Shown: piece after piece, positions 44,144 to 56,500 of the stretch
How the letters are laid out: each line of letters starts with the position of its first letter
Position numbering within the stretch: the stretch's first letter is position 1
Origin: Bugulina stolonifera
Lineage: Eukaryota > Bryozoa > Gymnolaemata > Cheilostomatida > Bugulidae
Direction: 5' to 3'
DNA length: 64,000 nucleotides
Assembly (NCBI GenBank): GCA_935421135.1
Contig: OW285190.1
Location: forward strand, 10,736,501 to 10,800,500
Notes under the pieces: model-generated
What the model was told of the DNA's origin: nothing
Databases searched by the model: none
Seen by the model: the letters and a program-made list of their open reading frames with translations, nothing else
Position numbers and translations under genes: made by a program

Positions 44144-45082
44144 CGAGGGTCATCCAAAAAGTAACGCCTACTTAAGCATAGCTACTCCAGGTTTGGGTAG
44201 ATTTTGTTCAAATTGGCAATACATATTCAACCATAGGTTAGCTTTAATTTGATAATAAATTTGGGTATGTGTGCTCCCCGTGTTCCCAGAATTCCCTTTC
44301 CAAGATAGCCACTCGTGTAGACCTATGTAAAAAGCAAAGAGCTGTCATAGAATTCCTAGTTTTGGAGGGAGAAAGTGCTGCATCTACCCACAAAAGACTA
44401 AAAACTGTGTATGGGGATCATACTCTTGATGTGAGCAATGTGAGAAGATGGGTAAGCAGGATCAAAGGTGGTGAAGCAGTCAAAGGTGAGGCTGTGCTTT
44501 CAGACCAGCCAAGAAGTGGAAGACCCGTTCACGTTGTGTCAGACAAAAACGTGAGAAAGACTGATGAATTGATAAAAAAAAAGGATTACAATTACTGAGA
44601 TAGACCTACATTGAGGCTCTAAAAAAACAGACTTGGGCATTTTAGGCTCAATCTCAACAGGGATAGTGTCCTCCTTCAACATGACAATGCCCATACTGCA
44701 CAAGTTTTCGAACCAGTCAAAAGAAAATCACCCGTCATAGGTGGACCACACCACCCCATCCACCATACAGCCCTGATTTGGCTCCATCAGACTTCTATTT
44801 GTTCGGGCCAATGAAGGAAGCACTGCATGGTCAGCGATTCTTGGCTGACGCAGATGCTATCACAGCTGTGTGGTCTTGGCTTCGCTCGCTCCTTTTACGA
44901 GGCAGGAATACATGCTCTGATAAAGTGCTAGACAGCAGCTATGGACAATAGAGGAGACTATATTGAGAGATAGCGTGGTGTTCTAGAGACATTTGCAGTC
45001 ATTTTGGTATATAGTTTGTGTATGTAGACAATAAGATTTTCCTGCTCTTGCACAACACGCGTTACTTTTTGGATGACCCTCG
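44144..45082 (+). mobile_element. Mariner-type element, 939 bp, nested in the hAT-like element
   Basis: Perfect 24-bp TIRs begin CGAGGGTCATCCAAAAAGTA and occur inverted at the right end. TA flanks both sides (44142-44143 and 45083-45084), the target duplication of Tc1/mariner elements. It contains the remains of a mariner transposase (see 44269-44945). Full mariners are ~1.3 kb, so this copy has an internal deletion, yet its TIRs are perfect. Confidence 0.92.
44269..44945 (+). pseudogene. Broken mariner transposase
   Basis: 44269-44598 encodes the N-terminal DNA-binding half: a helix-turn-helix pair including AVIEFLVLEGESAASTHKRL and VSNVRRWVSRIKGG, and the linker SDQPRSGRPV. The frame then stops after DELIKKK. 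Downstream, in changing frames, are the second catalytic block HDNAHTAQ (about 44678) and PYSPDLAPSDFYLFGP (about 44765), which holds the third catalytic Asp of the D,D34D triad. The region with the first catalytic Asp is missing and at least one frameshift is present, so it cannot make transposase. Confidence 0.85.
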
Positions 45083-45843
45083 TACATGTATGTTATGCAA
45101 TCATGGTAAAGAACTAGTCTATATAAGTAGTACTATTGGCACTACGGTCGAGACTGGTCATATAGTATTATATACTGTATATTGTAATGGTTATGCAGTG
45201 TTACATAGCATATAAACAGCACATGGTACGGCACAGAGTGTCCACTGGCCAGTCCTGCAATTTAACTTTAGTAATTATTGCACTGCAAATTGTATTCACT
45301 ACTTACACCACACCTATGCTACACTTACACTACTTGCACTGTGTGTACTTGTGACTATGCATTTTCATTGTGTAGTCTCACGTACACACAGCCTAGATAT
45401 TGCCTGAATTGTGTATCCTCATAGCTAACCTTGATATACTCTGAGTGCTGCTAGTAGCACTGATCTAGTAAAAATGATAAATATGTAGGCAATTGAGACC
45501 TTTTTTCCATGTTGGCTAAACACTGTACAAAATTTTTATTTGCCAGATTGACTTGGCAGAACCCAAGTCAAAATCACAAGTCATTCATGTGTCCAATTCA
45601 AGTCAAGTCACATTGATGTGCAAGTCAAAGTCAAGTCGAAATCACAAGTCATGTTCATGTGTCCAAGTCAAGTCCCATTGATGCGCAAGTCAAAGCCAAG
45701 TCAAGTTGGCAAGTCCAAGTCAAGTTGACTTGTGACTTGACTTGGCAAGTCAAGTCAAATCTATGACTTGGACCCAGCTCTGGTTCTAAGTCTCAGTTAT
45801 ATCAAGGAGTACTCCTTGGTTATATTTATTAAGAGAACCACAA

Positions 45844-45890
45844 CAGGGGCGTATTTTAAGGGGCGGCAGGGAGGCACTGCCGCCCCTGTT
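45844..45890. mobile_element. hAT-like terminus CAGGGGCGTA with hairpin (left fragment)
   Basis: CAGGGGCGTATTTTAAGGGG followed by a perfect 10-bp stem AGGGGCGGCA / TGCCGCCCCT around a 9-base loop. The same ten terminal bases appear inverted at about 47574-47583. No matching 8-bp duplications were found, so the two ends may belong to one old element or to two fragments. Confidence 0.4.
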
Positions 45891-46098
45891 GCCAAAATTA
45901 AGGTGCCTAAAAACACTACTTTTGAAAATTTGGCACTTTTTCCCTTAATATTTGCTTCATTTCCGGTTTGCGACCGAAGCGTTATCACTCTAATTGTAAC
46001 TCTATGGCGTTATCACTCTACTTATAACTCTATGGTGTTGCTGCGTAACGATAACCAGTAATCCTGGAATAATGACTACATTGCAAGTGGTAGACAGA

Positions 46099-46354
46099 AG
46101 GCGTATTCGGATATTGCACCGTGCAAGCTTATAAATAGCAATCTGCGGCAATAACAATATATTTTATTCAATAATATAGCGCTAGCTATAACGCAAGGCA
46201 AGGCGTGCCTGGCAATAACAACATAAAGTATATTCACTTAGCGAGGGGATTTCCCTTCAGAGCAAGCACTAGACTAGTCACGCCTGAACGCTCAAGTTGT
46301 ATTCGGATAGTTAGACCAGTGCTATATGAACCAGTACAGTTTCCGAATACGCCT
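46099..46354. mobile_element. Candidate 256-bp MITE with 13-bp TIRs
   Basis: AGGCGTATTCGGA at 46099-46111 and its exact reverse complement at 46342-46354, both flanked by AGA (a possible 3-bp duplication, as in PIF/Harbinger). A third TATTCGGATA copy lies inside at about 46289. No coding capacity of note. Confidence 0.5.
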
Positions 46355-48202
46355 AGAGAGGCCCATAAAACTATGTGCTCTGCTAAAAGGCTTTATGGCT
46401 ATGCCAAGGTTAAAGACTTGTGGTCTCGTGAATGAATGAATAAATATCTTTTATGAATAGTTATTTATGTAAAGTTGCAGTATATAATATTATATCTTAT
46501 TATAGTTCAGTTTTAACTTGTAGAGCTGCATTACATATATTATATCTTATCATAGTTTAGTTTTAACTTCTGGTTATGTTTTTGCTCTAATTAACACATC
46601 ATTTGTTCATAGTATCACAACATTTCATATTGTGTTCTTTACCAATGTCATTGGTTTGTCTGGCTGTTTGCATTGCATCATTGTTTCATCATAATTGCTG
46701 TAATGCTTTTATGTGGTTATATTGATGAGTCAGTTGAGTCTTGAGTGTCGTTCTGTCAGCATGTTAGTAGTGTAATACAGCAACTAGTAAACCTATAAAC
46801 TCTTTTAAAGTTAATCTACAATTTATACCAAGGGAAAAATTATAAGTAAAAAAGTAAAAGTAGTGAACAGTTGAATCAGGTGAATCAATTTGTAAGTCAC
46901 TGCTATACATGAGGTTGTTCCTTCCCTGTCACTGACTACGAGCAGATGCATGAAATTTAATTCCAATATTAGTTTGGTTTCTTTCAAATATTTGTGATTT
47001 ATTAAAAAGTGTTTGCATTCATTTTAGTTATTCATTTTAGCCATTGCCACTCCACTGACAGCTACTACTCTACTGCTACATTCACTACTAACAACTAAAT
47101 ATGTATTGTAAAGAAAAAACACTAATTTGAAAATAAAATAATATTATATAATAATAATTAGATATTTTAATTTGAAATTTATGTATAATATAATTATACT
47201 ATTAATATTACCTTAGCTTTGATAGGCTACTACACTTTTCTTGCAAAAACATTTATTTTAAATACATTTGATTTTAAATAATTAATTTATAATGACAATA
47301 GTTGTTGATCAGCTATTAAAAGTTGAAAATTTGAATTTATAAAATACACTTGCGCCTGTGGACTCTTTGTAAAAAGATACAATCATGTAGTATTGTAGTT
47401 ATTATAAAATTCTACTAGCTAGTAATAGTACTGTAACACTTTCACTCCTATTGCAAGTTGTAGTAACAGAAGTAGTAATGAGTACTTGTAGCATGCTGCT
47501 ATGTCTAATTTTTGCACTTCAGAGAGTGAGATTTTAAAATTTTCCGCTGCGCGTGCACTCAATTTTTCTAACCTACGCCCCTGCATAATGATATGATGAT
47601 TATGATAATCACTGATAACAGGGGCTGTGCTATGTTTGCATTTGCCACTGTACAAACTACAGACACAGCAGACAACTTTTGCTATGTAAATATATTTTTT
47701 ATTTTATATTTATATTATTAATTATGTACAGTATTATACAGTATTACATGTACATGTACTGTATAATGCTTTTAGCTTAGGGTTTGCTTCAATGAATGGA
47801 AAATCACTATTGTACAGAGACTGGAATCCGCAGATCAAGAGCCAATCTTACGGTCAAATTGTTTAATTATTTTAGATATGACTCGATGGTCGTAAGTTAT
47901 TGAGAATCACAGGCTCCGGAAGTAGGTTGAACCTTGAATAGACCGACATATACGTACAATAAGTAACCGGGGGAATGTCAGTTTACGCCTGCAGGAAAAG
48001 CGAGAGTTTCTCTGCGGTCAGTGATAGTTTGGGAAAATACAATGTTTCTCAAGGGCTCAATATGTGAAGATATCCTTGCTTCACAGCAGCTCTAATCTGA
48101 TGCAACAAGTAAAGTAATAAACAAATTTTATTTGTAATAAATAAACAATACTATACTTTTGGTAAAAGGAAAGGGTCACATTTGTCCTGAATAATAAGCT
48201 CA
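46355..48202. other. AT-rich interval upstream of the HAX1-like gene
   Basis: No supported gene. 47100-47340 is very AT-rich. The inverted CAGGGGCGTA end of a hAT-like fragment lies at about 47574-47583 with TAGGTTAGAAAAATTGAG next to it. Confidence 0.45.
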
Positions 48203-51200
48203 ATGGAATTTTTTAAGCGTATATTTCAATCGGTCTTGCCTGGAGCAGGCAATGTGCATACACCCACAGGCCAAGGAGATAAAAATGAAAACTACCATTA
48301 TGATTATGATTATTATCATGATGATGATCCTAATAATCCTCAAGGCACCACCAATCAAAGTGAAAAGAGGTAAATGCCCTGTATTACATAATTGTTGACT
48401 GGTGCAATGCAACGATATCAAATACACTTACAGCTAACTTAGCTGAGTTATTGTCAGTGTCTCTCTTGATTCCTTCAAAGTTGAAGATTAATAAGATTTG
48501 ATTGATAATTTAAATTTGATTGCAGGACTGCCACTTGGTATAATTGTACATTGATTAATAATATTACGCATTGCACACGGTTAGCTGAAAGTTGCGATGT
48601 GATCACAATCAAAGAATCAAATATGTATTTTATTGTATACTATGACTACTAGGGTTGCAATAACTTCCAGCTGCCGATGTGATTGCACTCTTTGAAAAAA
48701 TGATTCCACCTTTTAGTGTTGTACTGAAGTATTTTATTCTTATTATAACTGACTCCATATATACTCGTACATGCCCTTTTCTGACATGTGCAAATCTAGT
48801 CATAGACTTGTGCATGACACAGTCGCGATATAAACTTATGCTCTTGTACAATTTAATAACTGTGTCATTTATATTAATTTGTATTGTACATTTCAACTAG
48901 GATCTCAATATAATTGCAGATATTATTATGAAGGCACATGTGGTATCCCTCACTCAGATCATCCCCACAACCACAACCATGACAGGTATGTAAATTATAT
49001 TAGGATAACACTTTATCCTACATTGTCTAGAACACCTTACATGATTGATAGGTTGAATTGAATGCAGGTATGTGCATGTTACTCACTACCTTGTTGCTAC
49101 TATAATTTCCAGCAAATTATATTAGTAGCCCCAATATCAATTCAATAAACTTGGACGTAGAAAAAAATGTCATTCGTGGCCTCTTGTGCTATCAGATTCA
49201 TATTAATTCAGGGTTGTACATGTATATTGGTAATGATGACGGGTATATCTGTGTTTGCTTATGATTTGATAGAGTATGGTAGATATTCTGTTCACTCGGC
49301 TGTCTGTTACAGTCCATTTCCGGAGTTCTCTCCCTTCTCAAGGAATTTTGAAGATATGTGGAAGAAGATGGATGAGACATTTGATGAAATGTTTAAGATG
49401 TTTGGTACTGACAGTGCACCGATGTTCGATCCATTCGTTTTCTCTAAGCCAGGTTGGTTTATTCTCGTGCCATAGTCTAATATAAATTGTTCAAAACAAA
49501 CTGTATTGCTACTCTTGTCGATATATATAGTTATAGATTTACAAGTAACGACACATTCTGCTTTGTACATAATATTATGTACATGTAGCCATAGTACATG
49601 TGTATTATAGTCATGGTATCATATTGTTATTTGTACAAATCAATCCTTTAGAGGAGTAACTCAGCAATTTCTAGAAGGATATATCTGTATTTTCTATATT
49701 GAGGTTTAGAAAAATGAAGGGAATGGGAAAACATTCAACATCTCCCATTCTGCATGGAATAATGCATAATGATAAATGTTGAACTCTGTCTAGTCTAGAA
49801 TACTGTCATTATGATTATCTCAGCAATCCATTGGTTGTACTAGCATTTTTGGATTAAAGTCAGTTGGTGTTTGTTCAAAAATTGTGGAGTGCAATATTAA
49901 TAGTAGGTTTTTAGAAAAATTAATTTAGATTCGCTGGATCTTTGTAAGTTGAATGCAGGCAGCAGTATTGCTCACCTGATTGTTAGCCCATTGTTTTGGG
50001 ATTATTTGTTTTATTCAAACTAGCTATCATGGTTTAGTCGATATACACATGTACAATGTATAAAATGATGATAGAATTCTGGATATACAAATGTTGAGGA
50101 ATTGTGTCCTCATTCTAAATTAAAAGGAAGACAACTTGCCAGTATAAACTACTAGCATATTAACAGTCACGTGACTCCTATGTTATAGCATAATCGGAAG
50201 GTAGCTAACTGCATTTCTAATTATCCTTTTTCAAGGTGAAGGTCGAAGTGATGAGGGTCACGCCCCATCCTCCTCATTTTCACATCTTCCAACTAATGGC
50301 AATGTAAGAGATTACATGCTAAGAAGAGAAGGCTCAACAGTTCCCACCTATGTGAGTACAATGTGTGTTACTTATCAGTATATGAGCTTATCCAATCCAA
50401 TACTCTGCTACTTTGGTGTTCTAGTCTACATTTTCATCTGTGGAATGGTTTCAAACAACACTTACATGACAATACTAGGAACTATACATAATATGTATTG
50501 TTACTAATAGTATTACAAGTATTAGTTACATTTGCCCCATACAATCCTATTACGATTTATATGTTACGTCTATTTATACTCCCTTCTTATCAACAGGATG
50601 AAGGAGATGTTAATGTAAGATCTCACATGTTGAGGAGACCTCACAGTTCGTCCCCTTCTTCAGTATGTATAATTAGACTAAGTTCCATGTACTTGTAGTT
50701 TCCCTTATCTTTTCCTTTTCACTTTTTTGAAGTTGTCTGCTTCTTTTCGTTTGATTTGTATTCAATGTACAACTTCACACTTGGTAGATCCTTGAGGTAA
50801 ACATGTGCCACCTTGCCCCCACTTACCCAGAACTCCCCACATAATTGTTTACTTGTCAGACTCATTCTCAACGCGTATCTTAGTTGCATAGTCATAATCA
50901 ATTATGAATATGCCATTGAAAAGCCATGTGCTATAGTTTCCTATGTCATATTGTAGAGCCAGAAAGAAGATTCCAAGCAGACAGACATTAGTAAGTGTTG
51001 TTAATACGTTTATTGTCCATTTTTACCGGTGAAAATCTGGGACATTCAACATTTAACTGGATCAAATACCAAGATTTGAGTGAAAAATCGGGATTATTTC
51101 AGCCGAACAGTGATTAGTAGGTTATTAATTACTGTTTATATGGAGTAATCATGCTGGTCCCAACTGTACCATAACAGTTACAAAACCGACAGTGTCTAGA

Positions 51201-53558
51201 GCAAACAGATCATATTATACAGGGTTTTCCATTCAAAATGGAAATACTTGCTATTTTTTGCAGTAGTCTTAAGGGTAGGGTAGACAACTTCCAAGTAACA
51301 ATGTAGCTGTAAAGTAAGACAACTCCCACAGCTGATACCAAACTACCAATAATACTATAATTATACATGTACATGTAGGTAGTGCACTAATATAACAAGT
51401 ATTACATTAAAATTAGTCATTCCAAGCTAACAATGTAATTACTGTAATGTAACATTCACAGTAATGATACTTGTTCTATAGGTTTTACAATGTTCACGCA
51501 GTAATTCAATGCACTAAAAAAATACAATTTTATCACTTTTCTATTAATAAGATATCGGTTAAGAATAATTATTAATTACATTTCTAGAACTGGTTAAATG
51601 GAATGCAAAGATGTTAATATTGGTAATGTGTTAATATTTATATATCTGTAGATGTATTGAAATATTTCATATCAAGACCGCAAATTGCCAAGTTGACAGG
51701 TAGTGTTAGGTGCCCCAGACATCCTGATTAATTTAGTAATAACAGCCATAGCTTACTGAATCAAATCGTCTATCAACTTATCAGCTAGTCAGAATATATT
51801 CCGGTAATGAAAAATAAATTACCAATTTGCCAGTTTTGGTATGCAGTAAAATGGGTAAAGGATTAGATATAGCCTTTGTGTGCTATACATGTACAATATC
51901 TGTCGGTCTTCTTATGTAGACTGGGACTCAGTGTTAAAAAAGGGTGGAACAGTGGATGATATATTAGATGGGCAGCACAAGCAACCCCCTCATGCAAATC
52001 TACCTGGCGGTGACAATTCGGGCTATGTGCCACGGTTTAAATCTGTGTACCGATATTCTAGTACAACAACAACCCGCAAACCAGATGGGGTATGTAGAAT
52101 TCTACTGGTTTATGTAATGTAAATATTATGGTGTTAAATGGTAAAGTTAGTTAGTACTTTCAACTGATTATACCAATGGAATGCCATGTATGTCCCCAGT
52201 AATGTCAGTCATAGGAATAATATACATAAATATACTGTTTCTATCAAAGTTTATATCAAATAATAAAAATACTTTACTTGTTAAGTATTATCTTTTTATC
52301 TGGCCGAGTGTATACTGTTTATCTGCAGCTGTCCTTGTTAGTGGCTGTTAATTGGAGGAGATTATAAGAGTATAGTATGCCATTTAGTCAGATTTGACCA
52401 TTATGATGTGACATTTACCACAAATAAAATTCTACACTGATGAATCTATGGATTATCAGTCAAAGGTTTCCTTTGTAAAGATTAAATATTATATGACTAA
52501 TATTATATTAAATTTGGGTTGCACTTTGTCAACGCAATTAGGTTTTATAGTGGTGTTGCAAACACATCAACTGGCTTTTCAATGAAATGAGCACTTGAAT
52601 GGGAAATTTATTTTTCCGTGTTTTCTGTGAAAAAAATAATTAGTTTGGCGTTACCTAGCAATGCGAGCAGGCATACGAGATAGTTCATTCATCACATTTA
52701 AGGTATTAGAGGTCTGCGTTTGTACAAGAGCGCAAATTATGAAAGTGATGATGTGCTGGTAAATGCAGTATCACCTGCCAAAGGTACTTTAGTACTCACT
52801 GTTCTGCTGTGTATAGGCCCATATTTTAAAACATTCTGAGCTGCTACTAGTCATAGTTAATACAATCAACCTATTATAGACAATACGTGTATTAATACTA
52901 GACTCTTGTAGGTAACATAATCCACATATGTTATGCAAACTCTACTATTCATATGTTATTCATTATACGTAGATATTAGTGCTGCGGCAGGCTTTATCTC
53001 AAACTTTAGTACAGCAATATTTGTATGATAATGTAACCAATTAATGCGTTTGATGTGAGATTATTTGAAGATCGGCACATTTTATTAAATACCTTTCTAA
53101 CCTGACATTTACTGGATGCTCCTCCCTTTATTACCTCTTTTCAGGAAGTGTCTTTATAGTCTAGTGTCAGTCGTCATTACCGCCCAGCCTACATTGGTCA
53201 CAGCTGCTTATTTTTATTTCGCATTAGATTAAATTTTATCTACAAAGGGTAATACCTTCACATAAATTATTGCATTAAAGTAATGAAGGAGCGAATTTCA
53301 TACTTATCAGAGAAAACCTGCAGCATTCAAACAATAAAATCAAGTTTGTACATAAATTAGAATACCTTGTAATAAGAAAGTGCAGATTGCTATCAAATTA
53401 AGTTGTCTTTTATACTGTTGATGGCATTTTTATTATTGATATATTTGTTTGGAATGGTTTTAAGAAAGTATTGTGTTCTCTAGACGATAGAAACGAGGAA
53501 AATTACAAGAGATGAGAATGGAAATGAGAGGGAGACAGTCGAAGTAAAGAAGAACTAG
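48203..53558 (+). CDS. HAX1-like protein, 8 exons
   Basis: Homologue of HCLS1-associated protein X-1, a mostly disordered, largely mitochondrial protein linked to apoptosis control and, in vertebrates, to CLPB. Exons: 48203-48369, 48920-48985, 49313-49452, 50236-50351, 50597-50662, 50957-50990, 51920-52089, 53484-53558; ~277 aa, close to human HAX1 (279). Evidence is mainly in order of blocks. The N-terminus MEFFKRIFQSVLPG is short and amphipathic. A Tyr/His/Asp-rich acidic stretch follows. Then come NFEDMWKKMDETFDEMFKMF, repeated RDYML/RSHML segments, the diagnostic SVYRYSSTTTTRKPDG and the C-terminus TIETRKITRDENGNERETVE, matching the conserved C-terminal pattern of HAX1. The GTTGGT donor of exon 3 is weak but keeps frame. 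Confidence 0.87.
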
Positions 53559-56500
53559 CCCCATAGTGAAGGAGCTGTGTTAAAGGTAGTTTACTGCTTA
53601 ATAAGGGGTTCAAACGACATCATGCATATCTATAAGGATGCTAGCATGACGCAGAGTAAGGTTGTTGTGCTGGGGGAGCTAAACCAAGTGCAGATGTATA
53701 TTGACAAGTCTTCCCATTCCATTAGTACATTATTTATTCGTATAATCAACTAATTGGTCATGGATGCAAGTTGAAATATGCATAAGTCTCCTTCATTTGC
53801 ACTTATTATGCGCATTCACTGCAGATGTCAATCTGTACAGCCCGATGTTGGTCTGCGTCGTTGGTTGTCCGGCTATGACATTTATCCAGACCGTTTAAGG
53901 TTCAACATTCCATGCCACTAGCATCGTCAATAACAACATAACTGCACATATATGCCACAATGTTATGTTATCTCAACATTTGGGTGGAGAAATATGAGAT
54001 GGTAGACGCGACTAGGAAATGATGTTTTGAGACAATCCAAATTCTTTCGGATTCAAAATAATATGATTTAAATGTGAAGGAGATTATGGTAGCGTTGAGT
54101 TATGAAACTTATCGCGTGATCATAGCTCAAGAATTTCAAATCTTTGAATACCTGTGTTCACATGATATAAAAGTCACAGGACCGTATAATGGGCCTTGCC
54201 AGTTCAAAGTATATGCTCTGTAACTGATAAAGTGAACACACATGTTAGATACACGACGATGAGCGATTTAAAGAGAATACTATTATTAGCTATTGAAATT
54301 CTATGATTATTAAACGAAGTTATGCAGTATCTATATTTATCATTGAAAAAATGTGGATCATTATGATATAATCATTTCAGGAGATTCGGTTTTTTAAACT
54401 AAATTTATTGGAAACCATTGACAGATATGCTACATCATATTATCTTAGCTGTAATCGTATGTCATGCATATGTGTATTTCCCCTTAATGTACTCACATGT
54501 TGCCTAATGGTTGCATTACTGCTCTTGTAATGTAGTAATACTACCTTTGTCTTGAAACATTATCTGATTGGATTGTGTTTGATAATTTTATTTTATCTAC
54601 ATGTAAAATGGTAGGTATATATTACCAGGTGCCAAACGCAACCAATCCGTATACAGACTAATGCACTAGTATAGGAACTAATCCAAGCACACCGATTACA
54701 CAACCATATGACTTTGGAATTCAACAGTTACCATGTACGAACCTATAAATAGCAGTTTATCACTGGTTCATGTCTCGATAACGATACTAAACAAAGCAAC
54801 AAGAGATAGCAAGATGGCGACACTAAGCAAACAACGCTTTGGGTGTCGTTTGATACTTGAACGCCAGTATGGGGTGGGGGTACTTTTTATCAAATTGCAC
54901 TTGGGAGACTTTTATCTATCGTGTACATGTACACAGTTGCAAAGGCAATCTAGCTGTCAACAAGCAATATATGGAGCTAAGTCATCAGAGTATAACATAA
55001 CAAGCTTGTTCATAATCTCTAAGTCACGTAATGTTCCATAACACATGCATACTTTCATTGTATGCTTATTACTACATGTGTGTGTTTTGTATCAAGTTGC
55101 AGCGTGCAATTTCAAGTATCCCTGGTGTCATTGGTCATAGGCGAATATTGCGATATCCCCACGCTTGGTATTTTATGTTCACTCACATAACATTGTATTG
55201 AATCAATATTTTGGTTAGCATTTCTCATTTTGTCAATATTTAGCATAGTAAAATTATTTTTTGTTCCGATGTTTGCCCATAAGTGCTAAACCCACATAAC
55301 TTTGTAGTATATGGCTGTTGTCATAGCAGCAGCCAGTTTAAACTACCCCAATCTAGGGGTGCCGACAGTACTTAGGTGTGTATGACCATGTTTAATGGGC
55401 CCACACTAACATATGCTTGAAAGTACCATTTATTTGAACATATTTAATAGGTGGAGACTCTACATAGTCTTCAATTTTATTTATTTATTTATCTCAAATT
55501 ACAGTTTTGTTTTTATGTATGGATCGTCTATTGACGTCTTTGACCACAGTGAATTATTTACTGTATCAGCATGCAAGGTGGTACGAGCAAAAACTATTTG
55601 CGGAATGTAGCTCTATTAGCTCTAAACTAGTGTTTTGAGCATAAGTTTCTTCAACTTGAGCTGTTTATTGCATAGGCTATAACTCGTATTTGTTTGCACA
55701 TTCTGTGATCTCATATAATAGCATTAAATGTCTGCTTAAGATATAGCAGATATTCTGCTAATTATCTCTCAGTAATTAGTTTGGGGTGATAACTATGAAG
55801 TTGGTGTCAAATAGTTGAGGATCTTATGTCGTAACTAAGTTATACAGCTGCTGTGCTACTCTATTTATTTAGCTGTGAAACACTGCATCTCGATCTATCC
55901 ATATATCTATAAACTATTGCCACTCAGCAACTGCATACTTGAAACATCTAAGTCAATACTATGGACATTAAGTAACACCACCAATGGCGGAAAATGCATT
56001 TAAATATTTTTGCACATGATATCTGGTACACAAAATGACAGGATATAAGTGTCAGGCACCATCTATATATAGAATTTACTTGGTAACAGGGTAGGATTTT
56101 ACAGTTTCCACTAGCAAAAATTTAGTCATGTTAATCAACTGAAGTAGGGAAAAATGTGCATAACCATGATCTTGATTACCATACGAGTATATAGGTAATG
56201 TGTTAGAAATGGGCCGCCATAGCTAGCGAAAACAGTTGCATGACTCCATAAGACGCACTCGGCAAAACTGTCCATATCTGGCTAATGAAAATGTAATAAG
56301 ATTTGACTTGCATTTAAACTTTCTGATTAGGCGATTTGTGATCTGTATAACGTAAGAATTGGCCGTCAACACAAACTTCAACCAACTTTACAACTAATGG
56401 CTTTTTGCATGTTCCTGCAACAGGCTGCAACACATTTGATGACTAATGTTCACCTGTATAGCTCTTTACCAAAAATACAAAGTCATGTAATATATACGTA

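Larger units (their letters stand above)
43862..45782. mobile_element. hAT-like nonautonomous element with CAAGT repeats, split by a mariner
   Basis: The left end reads CATAGTTGGGTCCAAGTC and the right end, read inward on the other strand, CAGAGCTGGGTCCAAGTC, an 18-bp TIR with three differences. The flanks are GTTATAAG (43854-43861) and GTTCTAAG (45783-45790), an 8-bp duplication with one mismatch, as made by hAT transposases. Next to both ends are dense CAAGT/CAAGTC motifs (about 43873-44035 and 45560-45770). Without the inserted mariner the element is about 980 bp. No hAT transposase is encoded. Confidence 0.8.

Noticed and set aside
54733..55041. 102-aa + strand ORF
   Set aside because: No family, no supporting signals, in a gene-poor AT-rich interval.
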